Assembly (NCBI GenBank): GCA_031285525.1 | Contig: JAITWB010000025.1 | Coordinates: forward strand, 1 to 6,731 | DNA length: 6,731 nucleotides | Origin: Spirochaetaceae bacterium | GTDB taxonomy: Bacteria > Spirochaetota > Spirochaetia > Treponematales > Treponemataceae | Reading direction: 5' to 3' | Shown: positions 1 through 4,908 of the stretch, piece after piece | Numbering within the stretch: the stretch's first letter is position 1 | How the letters are laid out: every line of letters begins with the position of its first letter | Position numbers and translations under genes: made by a program | Notes under the pieces: generated by a model | Seen by the model: only the letters and a program-made list of their open reading frames with translations | What the model was told of the DNA's origin: nothing | Database searches by the model: none

Positions 1-168
1 AACTACACCAGCGAAGGACGCCCTCTTGCTTCGATAGTGGGTACCGATGCGGTGTTGTCAGTGTTTACGCCGGAGGTACTGCGGGAGACTGCGGAGAAGT
101 ATCTGTCTACGGAGAATTATGTTAGGGCTTATTTGAAGCCAGAAGGGCAGGGAGCAGAGAGAAAGTAG
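1..168 (+). CDS. C-terminal end of a probable M16 (insulinase-like) zinc peptidase, 5' truncated
   Basis: The first reading frame is open from the window edge to a TAG at 166-168 and gives the last 55 residues of a protein. The segment TPEVLRETAEKYLSTENYV followed by RAYLKPEG resembles the extreme C-terminus of M16 metallopeptidases (PqqL/insulinase type). There a helix of the form 'TPEDIxxAAxKYL' precedes a strand 'NYVxVxLxPE'. In that family the zinc-binding HxxEH motif lies in the N-terminal domain, which is outside this window, so catalytic competence cannot be judged. The last residues (GQGAERK) are a polar tail. The gene is followed by a purine-rich stretch and a strong hairpin at 190-234 that probably ends its transcript. 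The family call rests on a short tail and is moderate; a different protein with a similar C-terminal helix cannot be excluded. Confidence 0.55.
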   Translation, partial: NYTSEGRPLASIVGTDAVLSVFTPEVLRETAEKYLSTENYVRAYLKPEGQGAERK

Positions 169-189
169 AAAAGAGAAGGTAGAAGTGAG

Positions 190-234
190 CAAAGAGCACA
201 TATCAGGGCAATGTTCTCTGATATGTGCTCTTTG
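190..234 (+). terminator. Rho-independent terminator-like hairpin downstream of the peptidase gene
   Basis: A perfect 17-bp inverted repeat has arms 190-206 (CAAAGAGCACATATCAG) and 218-234 (CTGATATGTGCTCTTTG) around an 11-nt loop. A further G.T and G-C pair could close the loop to 7 nt. The right arm runs into a T-rich stretch (231-237, TTTGTTT), so the structure fits an intrinsic terminator for the gene ending at 168, though the U-tract is interrupted by one G. The left arm begins with AAAG, so the element could also act in the opposite direction. It separates the peptidase gene from the repeat array and ATPase. Confidence 0.7.
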
Positions 235-246
235 TTTAGGATAATT

Positions 247-374
247 CGTAAAAACGCAGTGATAATTGTCAAAAAGCTCGTAAAAACGTTGTAAATATTA
301 TTGATTTACTCTTAAAAACGCAGATTTTTTGCTTGAAAAGCTCGTAAAAACGTTGTATTCTTGTTGTATGTACA
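247..374. repeat. Four 32-bp-phased direct repeats (iteron-like array) in front of the ATPase gene
   Basis: The octamer TAAAAACG occurs at 249-256, 281-288, 313-320 and 345-352, exactly 32 bp apart each time, about three helical turns. Units start at 247, 279, 311 and 343. They alternate in type: units 1 and 3 read TAAAAACGCAG, while units 2 and 4 read GCTCGTAAAAACGTTGTA. This gives a 64-bp higher-order repeat with a perfect 22-nt match between 272-293 and 336-357. Three of the four cores are CGT-AAAA-ACG, a short dyad. The fourth unit lies between the candidate -35 and -10 boxes of the ATPase gene. The layout looks like a cooperative protein-binding array, possibly for autoregulation; the binding protein is unknown. 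Confidence 0.8.
333..361 (+). promoter_or_regulatory. Candidate sigma70-type promoter of the ATPase gene
   Basis: TTGAAA at 333-338 (5/6 to TTGACA) is followed by a 17-bp spacer and TATTCT at 356-361 (4/6 to TATAAT). The -10 ends 6 nt before the ATG at 368, so transcription would begin at or next to the start codon. Repeat unit 4 of the upstream array fills the spacer, so a protein bound there should block RNA polymerase. Inference from consensus and spacing only. Confidence 0.45.
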
Positions 375-1675
375 GAAAGGCTATGGATGCGCTCATTGCA
401 TGGAAAGACAGTTCTCGTCGGAAACCGCTTGTGTTAAAAGGGGCACGGCAGGTGGGCAAGACGTGGCTGATGCATGAATTTGCGAGAACGGCATATGATG
501 ATTCAGCATATATCAGCTTTGACAGGGATGCCGAGGCGGTTAGAATTTTTAACGATACAAAAGATCCTGGGTTGATTATAGAACGTTTGAGTTTGGTGCG
601 GGGTAAAACCATTTTACCCGAAAAGACGCTTATTATTTTGGATGAAATTCAGGAATGTCCGAATGCGCTGGGGAGTCTCAAATACTTTTACGAAGATGCA
701 CCGGAGTATCATATTGTTGCTGCAGGGAGCTTGCTTGGTACCTACCTTGCAAACCCGGTGAACTATCCTGTGGGAAAGGTGAATCTGCTTACCATCTATC
801 CATTGACTTTTGAGGAATACCTGGCTGCCGCCGATACTGGCATGTATCAGTATTATCATTCGATCCAATCGGGGAAAGACTATGTGTCCGCTTTTCACGG
901 TCTGATGATGGAACACTATAAAAAGTATCTGATTATTGGCGGAATGCCGGAATGTGTTCAGAGTTGGGTGAGTAATGCCGATCCCGAAGAAATCAATGCA
1001 ATACAAGAAGAACTTGTTTCCTTATATGAAAATGACTTCACGAAGCACTCAGGCAAGGTAAACGGCGGGCGTATACTGCAGGTGTTCCGCAGTATCGTTC
1101 CTCAACTTGCAAAAGAGAATAACGAAAAGTTTATGTATGCCGCCATCGCCAAGAGTGCGAGGGCGAAGGATTTTGAAGAGGCGATTGAGTGGTTGTTTTC
1201 CAGCGGCATCGCTTACCGCATTCTGAACGTATCAAAGAACGAATATCCCCTCAAAGCCTATGAAATGCTGAATTACTTTAAGCTCTTTCTGCTGGATGTG
1301 GGTCTCATAAAACACATGGCGCAACTTACCAACAAATCAATCCTGCTTTCCGATGCGTTTCGATTCAAGGGGCAATTGACTGAGAATTATGTTTTGGAGC
1401 AGCTCCTGCCGCTGCTTGACTATTCCCCTCATTATTACGCATATGCCCAGGATCGGGAAATAGACTTTATCATTCAAAGCGGCGAAGCGATTATCCCTAT
1501 TGAAGTAAAATCGGGGGAGAATAGAAACGCAGTTAGTTTCAAAGGGTATATCGAAAAACACAAGCCTGCAACCGCCGTTCGGTTCAGCACGAACGAGTAT
1601 TTGCAAAACGGCGCAATCACGAATATCCCGCTCTATTTTGTGGGTAAGTGGGTTGAGTTAACCCAAAAGGATTGA
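368..1675 (+). CDS. AAA-family ATPase with C-terminal DUF4143 (PD-(D/E)XK-like) domain
   Basis: A 435-residue protein of the widespread ATP-binding/DUF4143 family; its cellular role is not established. The N-terminal AAA_14-type domain has the conserved opening WKDSSRRKPLVLKGARQVGKTW with Walker A at residues 25-32 (GARQVGKT), Walker B at about 88-93 (LIILDE) and a sensor-like AAGSLLG at 118-124. The C-terminal part carries REIDF with D366, followed by EVK at 379-381. This D...ExK pattern is typical of PD-(D/E)XK nuclease folds, so both domains look intact. I chose ATG 368 over an in-frame TTG at 329 because family members usually begin MYRK and because a promoter-like -10 lies at 356-361. 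No Shine-Dalgarno precedes the ATG; instead the repeat array runs up to it. Sampled lines look lower in G+C than radA and the kinase, compatible with transfer. No signal peptide or membrane segment is seen. Confidence 0.9.
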   Translation: MYRKAMDALIAWKDSSRRKPLVLKGARQVGKTWLMHEFARTAYDDSAYISFDRDAEAVRIFNDTKDPGLIIERLSLVRGKTILPEKTLIILDEIQECPNALGSLKYFYEDAPEYHIVAAGSLLGTYLANPVNYPVGKVNLLTIYPLTFEEYLAAADTGMYQYYHSIQSGKDYVSAFHGLMMEHYKKYLIIGGMPECVQSWVSNADPEEINAIQEELVSLYENDFTKHSGKVNGGRILQVFRSIVPQLAKENNEKFMYAAIAKSARAKDFEEAIEWLFSSGIAYRILNVSKNEYPLKAYEMLNYFKLFLLDVGLIKHMAQLTNKSILLSDAFRFKGQLTENYVLEQLLPLLDYSPHYYAYAQDREIDFIIQSGEAIIPIEVKSGENRNAVSFKGYIEKHKPATAVRFSTNEYLQNGAITNIPLYFVGKWVELTQKD

Positions 1676-1680
1676 TCCTT
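1667..1680. terminator. Weak bidirectional terminator-like palindrome between convergent ATPase and radA
   Basis: AAGGATTGATCCTT is a near-perfect palindrome spanning the ATPase stop codon (1673-1675). It can form a 5-bp stem with a TTGA loop. On the plus strand it is followed by ACTTTTC, and on the minus strand by TTTTGGG. This is the only hairpin seen between the two convergent genes (their stops are 43 nt apart), but it is short and weak. Confidence 0.3.
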
Positions 1681-1718
1681 ACTTTTCTCCCTTTTACCTT
1701 CTCCTTTCTCTTTGATTT

Positions 1719-3071
1719 TCACCCCTTCCCAAAGAGCTTACCAATCGTCTCCTTAATATTCCGCACGCAATGAATGCCCTCTCCGTCCTCCGGGGCATAC
1801 ACGTGGGAAAACCCTAAGCTCTTTGCTGTTTTTGCCCGCTGCCGTATCCGTCCTACGGGGCGTACTTCCCCGGCGAGGCTGAGTTCCCCTACGAGTACAG
1901 TGGCTTCCGGGAGGGCCATGTCTGTGCGGGCGGAGTAGAGGGCGGCGGCGAGGGCGAGGTCGGCGGCGCTTTCGGTGATCCGGACGCCTCCGGCGACGTT
2001 TATGTAGAGATCCTGGTCGGAGAAGCGGAGTCCTAGCCGTTTTTCGAGGACCGCTGCGACTCTGCTGACCCGGGCGGTGTTGATTTGATCCGAGTAGACC
2101 CGTGTTACTGCGGCTTTGGCAGGGACGGTGAGGGCTTGTATTTCTACCATGAATACCCGGCTGCCTTCAAAGACGGGGACGACGGCGACACCCGGGGGAA
2201 GTGCGCCGCTTCGGCGGATGATGAACATGGAAGAGGGGTCTTCTACGGGGAGTAAGCCCTTTTCGCCCATGGAGAATATGCCCAGTTCGTCAACCGAACC
2301 AAAGCGGTTCTTTCTTGCCCGGAGGAAGCGTACTTCGTCATCGTTCCGTTCGAAGGAGATGACCGTGTCTACAATGTGCTCCAGCGCCTTGGGGCCGGCG
2401 ATGAGGCCTTCTTTTGTTACATGGGCGACGAGGAAGAGTACGGAGTCCCGTTCCTTTACCCAGGAGATAAGCTCATGGGCGGCGTATTTGAGCTGGTTTA
2501 TGGTTCCCGGCACCTGTCCTGCGTCGGGGGTGTAGACGGTTTGGATGGAATCGACGATGACGAATACGGGAGAGACGGAGTTGAGGGCTGAGTCTATGTC
2601 TTCAAGCCGGGAGGTGCAGAGGATTTCGATGTTGCTGTAGTTCAGACAAAGCCTGTCTGCCCGGCTCCGTATCTGTGCAGCCGACTCTTCCCCTGAGACA
2701 TAGAGGATACGTCCTTTGGTCTGTATGGCGGCGGCGGTTTGCAAGAGAAGCGTCGATTTGCCGATACCCGGCTCCCCGCCGATGAGTATGGCGGATCTGC
2801 GCATGGCTCCTCCGCCGAGTACCCGGTCCAGCTCTCCGATGCCGGTGGAGAGCCGCTCTCCGTCCATGGGATTGACTGTGTTGAGAGGGACGGGTTTTGC
2901 TGCAACCCCCTTTTTGCTTTCCCCAAAGAGGGGGGCTGAGGGGGAGGAGACTATCTCTTCAAAGGAGTTCCATTCCCCGCATTCGGGACATCTGCCGAGC
3001 CATGCAGGCTGGGTATAACCGCAGGAGGAGCACTTATAGGTGAGGGTTCCGCTTTTTTTCTTGGCTGCCAT
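1719..3071 (-). CDS. radA: DNA repair protein RadA (Sms)
   Basis: RadA is a cytoplasmic RecA-like ATPase and DNA helicase that helps process recombination intermediates by extending branch migration with RecA. The 450-residue length is normal for the family. Domains in order are: an N-terminal four-cysteine zinc finger (C14-C17 and C28-C31, within CSSCGY and CPECGEW); a RecA-type ATPase core with Walker A at 98-107 (GGEPGIGKST) and Walker B around 171-178 (VIVDSIQT); the RadA signature KNRFG at 254-258; and a C-terminal Lon-protease-like domain ending GKLFGKG. All key residues are present, so the protein should be functional. The ATG at 3071 is the only start that leaves the zinc finger intact with a normal lead. 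No Shine-Dalgarno is visible; a good extended -10 promoter ends 7 nt before it. It is transcribed leftwards, convergent with the ATPase, and appears monocistronic within the window. Confidence 0.97.
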   Translation of the reverse strand: MAAKKKSGTLTYKCSSCGYTQPAWLGRCPECGEWNSFEEIVSSPSAPLFGESKKGVAAKPVPLNTVNPMDGERLSTGIGELDRVLGGGAMRRSAILIGGEPGIGKSTLLLQTAAAIQTKGRILYVSGEESAAQIRSRADRLCLNYSNIEILCTSRLEDIDSALNSVSPVFVIVDSIQTVYTPDAGQVPGTINQLKYAAHELISWVKERDSVLFLVAHVTKEGLIAGPKALEHIVDTVISFERNDDEVRFLRARKNRFGSVDELGIFSMGEKGLLPVEDPSSMFIIRRSGALPPGVAVVPVFEGSRVFMVEIQALTVPAKAAVTRVYSDQINTARVSRVAAVLEKRLGLRFSDQDLYINVAGGVRITESAADLALAAALYSARTDMALPEATVLVGELSLAGEVRPVGRIRQRAKTAKSLGFSHVYAPEDGEGIHCVRNIKETIGKLFGKG

Positions 3072-3078
3072 GACGATG

Positions 3079-3106
3079 AGTATAACACAGATATACTATC
3101 CGTCAC
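3079..3106 (-). promoter_or_regulatory. Extended -10 promoter of radA
   Basis: On the minus strand, GTGACG (3106-3101; 4/6 to TTGACA) is separated by 16 bp from TATACT (3084-3079; 5/6 to TATAAT). A TGT directly before the -10 makes an extended -10 (TGTTATACT). Only 7 nt (CATCGTC) separate the -10 from the radA ATG, so the transcript should start at about the A of the ATG. This is consistent with the absence of any Shine-Dalgarno. Confidence 0.6.
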
Positions 3107-3153
3107 TAGAGAAATAAATAGTGAAGAATAATTTTGTCAGAGGAAAAAAGTGC

Positions 3154-3211
3154 TTTACGCTATATGTAGGCTTTTGCGGCATAGTTACCGGGATGTTTAC
3201 GCTGTATTTAG
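3154..3211. repeat. Pair of imperfect 16-bp direct repeats 42 bp apart
   Basis: TTTACGCTATATGTAG (3154-3169) and TTTACGCTGTATTTAG (3196-3211) match at 14 of 16 positions and start 42 bp apart, about four helical turns. They lie in the 213-bp non-coding region between the divergent radA and 84-aa genes, upstream of both promoters. They could be binding sites for one regulator on the same helix face. No known operator is recognised. Nothing else is evident in 3107-3153. Confidence 0.5.
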
Positions 3212-3242
3212 TGTTGCGCCTTTGATTTTCCAAAAAAAGGCT

Positions 3243-3275
3243 CCTCTGGACAGAACTATTTCCCAGAGGTATTAT
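3243..3275 (+). promoter_or_regulatory. Promoter of the 84-aa gene with an overlapping inverted repeat (operator candidate)
   Basis: TGGACA at 3247-3252 (5/6 to TTGACA), a 17-bp spacer and TATTAT at 3270-3275 (5/6 to TATAAT) form a good promoter ending 9 nt before the ATG at 3285. A perfect 7-bp inverted repeat, CCTCTGG (3243-3249) and CCAGAGG (3263-3269), overlaps the -35 and abuts the -10, as a repressor site would. The AGAGG in the right arm looks like a Shine-Dalgarno. However, it is 15 nt from the ATG, and if this promoter is used it would lie upstream of the transcript start. Confidence 0.45.
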
Positions 3276-3284
3276 GAATGAACC

Positions 3285-3539
3285 ATGAGCAGCGCTGAAT
3301 TGTATGGCAGATTTGAAAAATCCCAAACCCATAGAAGACAAAAACAGGTAGAATCTGTCAAAAATTCAGCAGACGAATTCGTCATCCTCTTTCCCGGCAG
3401 TAACGGTCAGTGTGACAGTATTATCATTCAGGAAGACGGTATATTCAGAATAAATGACAATCTGATGCCCCTGCGTCCGGTTTTTAATGCTGATTTTAAA
3501 CAGTTGGTGGATTCCGTTTTGAAAGAACCGTCCCTATAA
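3285..3539 (+). CDS. Small protein of unknown function (84 aa)
   Basis: I do not recognise this protein. It is predicted to be soluble, with no signal peptide or membrane segment. The first ~25 residues are charged and probably helical (a RRQKQVESVKNSADEF stretch). A hydrophobic-strand-rich middle follows (FVILFPG, then CDSIIIQEDGIFRIND), and a helix near the end (FNADFKQLVDSVL). The alternation of strands and turns looks like a genuine small alpha/beta domain rather than a shadow frame, since nothing credible is encoded opposite it over most of its length. ATG 3285 is the in-frame start. Two nearer ATGs (3274, 3278) lead to stops after 4 and 6 codons. A plausible promoter ends 9 nt before the start. 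Its last 44 bases overlap the 3' end of the convergent HAD gene (3496-3539). It stands alone, so context gives no function. Confidence 0.65.
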   Translation: MSSAELYGRFEKSQTHRRQKQVESVKNSADEFVILFPGSNGQCDSIIIQEDGIFRINDNLMPLRPVFNADFKQLVDSVLKEPSL

Positions 3540-4299
3540 TCTCCGCAAATCCCGTTCCATAGCTCTCTTTTGATACCCATGCAGGCAGCCGTTTGATGTC
3601 CCGGAGCCAGCGTTCTATATTTGCCACGGCGCAGCTGTTGGGGAACCAGCTGAACATGGGTTCGTCGTTGAGGGCATCCCCGACGTACAAGACTTGTTCC
3701 CGGTTTTGAGCATCGTCGTATCCCATGAATCGTGAGAGAAAGAGCAGGGATGCTTCCCGTTTGTTGAAGTCCCCCAGCCAGGCGTTTACATGTATCGATG
3801 AGGGTTGGGCGGAACAGCCTTCTTCCTTAAAAATCTCGACTATTCTGCTGATATCATCTATTGAAAGGGGCGGGTTGACGGCTTCGCCGTAATCGATGGC
3901 GAAATCGTATAACCGCAAGAAGTTGTCCTGCGCCTCTCTGGCACGGGGGAGCTCTGCGAGGATGCGCTCTGCGGCCCGCCTGAGGGGCAGGCTCGTGTTA
4001 GGCTGGGCTCCGGGAAAGACAGTGGATTCTATGCGCTGTTCTTCGGTCATATAATAGGCGACGGCTCCGTTTTCGGTGATAACCCCTGCTACGGGCCATT
4101 CGTGGGAGAGCAGGCATCCCCATGCGGCGGCTCTCCCGGTGACCGCCAGTACGGGTAATCCCGCTTTTTTGAGATCCCAGAGGGCGGCATAGGCTTCGGG
4201 AAGGAGTTTTCCGTCTTTGGTGAGGGTATCGTCGATATCCGTGAGCACCCATCGGATGGATGAGGCTGTTTCTTCGGATATCTCGCTTATGGGGGTCAT
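3496..4299 (-). CDS. HAD-superfamily (Cof/IIB type) phosphatase
   Basis: A 267-residue cytoplasmic haloacid-dehalogenase hydrolase, expected to remove phosphate from a small sugar or metabolite phosphate through an aspartyl-phosphate intermediate. All four motifs are present: motif I DIDDTLT with nucleophile D21 and acid/base D23; motif II AVTGR with T54; motif III lysine K180 (NKREAS); and motif IV GDALNDEPMF with D208 and D212. The large insert between motifs II and III (after ITENGA, to about residue 175) marks a type-IIB cap, as in Cof, sucrose- or mannosyl-3-phosphoglycerate phosphatase relatives. The substrate cannot be read from sequence. Its ATG shares four bases with the TGA of the upstream mutT-like gene (ATGA), indicating translational coupling, and AAAGGA 11 nt upstream could serve as Shine-Dalgarno. 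The 3' end overlaps the convergent 84-aa gene by 44 nt. Confidence 0.9.
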   Translation of the reverse strand: MTPISEISEETASSIRWVLTDIDDTLTKDGKLLPEAYAALWDLKKAGLPVLAVTGRAAAWGCLLSHEWPVAGVITENGAVAYYMTEEQRIESTVFPGAQPNTSLPLRRAAERILAELPRAREAQDNFLRLYDFAIDYGEAVNPPLSIDDISRIVEIFKEEGCSAQPSSIHVNAWLGDFNKREASLLFLSRFMGYDDAQNREQVLYVGDALNDEPMFSWFPNSCAVANIERWLRDIKRLPAWVSKESYGTGFAEIIGTVLSKRNPPTV

Positions 4300-4706
4300 G
4301 CTTCGGGTTTTCCTTTGTGTTTGTTGTATGTGAGCATTTCTGCGATAGGCTCGTCAGCGGGGGCAAAGAGGAAGTCTTTCATTTCCTGCGCCGATACCCA
4401 GCGTATTTCGTCGTGATCCCTGAGGGTAAACTTGCCGCCCAAAAGCACCGCCTGTACAGCTATAAGGTGTACAACCTTTCCGTTGCCGTAGTCGTGGGTG
4501 TTTTCGCAGAGTACCGGACCTGCTTCGATATGGATATCCATTTCTTCTTGCAGTTCCCGTACCGCACATTGGGCAGGGGTTTCTCCGTGTTCTATCTTTC
4601 CTCCGGGAAATTCCCAGTATCCCCCCATGGTAATCTCGGGACGGCGGCGGGCGATGAGAATCCGGCCTTCCCTGTTTGCCAGAACAGCTGCAGCGACCTC
4701 TATCAT
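4296..4706 (-). CDS. mutT: MutT-like Nudix hydrolase (probable 8-oxo-dGTP diphosphatase)
   Basis: A 136-residue Nudix protein that likely hydrolyses oxidised nucleoside triphosphates (8-oxo-dGTP to the monophosphate), preventing mutagenic incorporation. The sequence AAAVLANREGRILIARR, then GYWEFPGGKIEHGETP, is classic MutT. The Nudix box spans G36-I58 with E42, R50, E51, E54 and E55 all present. The usual glycine near its end is aspartate (D57), a substitution tolerated in many relatives. Length is close to E. coli MutT (~130 aa). ATG 4706 was chosen because family members start a few residues before this first strand. A longer in-frame version from a TTG at 4763 would run through a perfect -35 box. 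It is the first gene of a two-gene operon with the HAD phosphatase. Family-level substrate assignment is common but not certain; other Nudix pyrophosphatases look similar. Confidence 0.88.
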   Translation of the reverse strand: MIEVAAAVLANREGRILIARRRPEITMGGYWEFPGGKIEHGETPAQCAVRELQEEMDIHIEAGPVLCENTHDYGNGKVVHLIAVQAVLLGGKFTLRDHDEIRWVSAQEMKDFLFAPADEPIAEMLTYNKHKGKPEA

Positions 4707-4713
4707 GTCTCTT

Positions 4714-4742
4714 ATTGTCACCGCAAAAACAGCATCTGTCAA
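4714..4742 (-). promoter_or_regulatory. Promoter of the mutT-HAD operon
   Basis: On the minus strand a perfect -35 TTGACA (4742-4737) is followed by a 17-bp spacer and GACAAT (4719-4714; 4/6 to TATAAT). The -10 ends 7 nt before the ATG at 4706. The intervening AAGAGAC looks a little like a Shine-Dalgarno but sits only 1 nt from the ATG. A leaderless or near-leaderless transcript is the simpler reading. Confidence 0.6.
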
Positions 4743-4758
4743 CCTCAAAGCAAACGAA

Positions 4759-4802
4759 ACCAAACAACGGAGTATTGAATCTCATTTGCTCCGTTGATTG
4801 GT
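4759..4802. promoter_or_regulatory. Long inverted repeat in the mutT / histidine kinase divergent region (operator candidate)
   Basis: The arms ACCAAACAACGGAG (4759-4772) and CTCCGTTGATTGGT (4789-4802) pair at 13 of 14 positions with one A/A mismatch, separated by 16 nt. The element lies 16 bp upstream of the mutT -35 box and about 70 bp upstream of the kinase promoter. No T-tract follows on either strand, so a terminator is unlikely. A dimeric regulator site, or two half-sites about three turns apart, is the better guess. The regulator is unknown. Confidence 0.5.
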
Positions 4803-4870
4803 CAGCGAATCGGCTTTGACGGAACTGTTAGCAAGTTTATCAAACGAACGTGTCCGCTTCCAATCCTCAC

Positions 4871-4899
4871 TTGCCCCATCCCGCAATGCATATTAAAAT
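4871..4899 (+). promoter_or_regulatory. Candidate promoter of the histidine kinase gene
   Basis: TTGCCC (4871-4876; 4/6) is followed by a 17-bp spacer and TAAAAT (4894-4899; 5/6), ending 9 nt before the ATG at 4909. A second possibility is TTGACG (4816-4821), 16 bp, TATCAA (4838-4843), which would give a ~60-nt leader. The two cannot be separated by eye. Confidence 0.35.
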
Positions 4900-4908
4900 C
4901 AGATAGAT

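Noticed and set aside
329..367. A longer ATPase start at TTG 329
   Set aside because: It would put the repeat unit and promoter inside the coding region and add 13 residues not typical of the family, which usually begins MYRK.
247..374. A CRISPR array (regular 32-bp spacing)
   Set aside because: Only about 10 bp of each unit is constant, units alternate in type, there are no full-length repeats with unique spacers, and no cas gene is present.
298..1606. Leftward open frames opposite the ATPase gene
   Set aside because: They are complementary-strand shadows of a strongly recognisable gene.
2116..3018. Rightward open frames opposite radA
   Set aside because: Shadow frames with low-complexity serine/proline-rich translations; radA has complete family motifs.
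3263..3298. Short peptides MNEP and MNHEQR starting at 3274 and 3278 as a leader peptide
   Set aside because: The second has an ideal distance to AGAGG, but the promoter at 3247-3275 would start transcription downstream of both.
3096..3341. An 81-aa leftward reading frame in the radA upstream region
   Set aside because: It runs through the candidate promoter and overlaps the start of the 84-aa gene; composition looks non-coding and it has no recognisable domain.
4707..4763. A longer mutT start at TTG 4763
   Set aside because: The first 19 residues do not resemble the family, and the stretch holds the promoter with a perfect TTGACA box.
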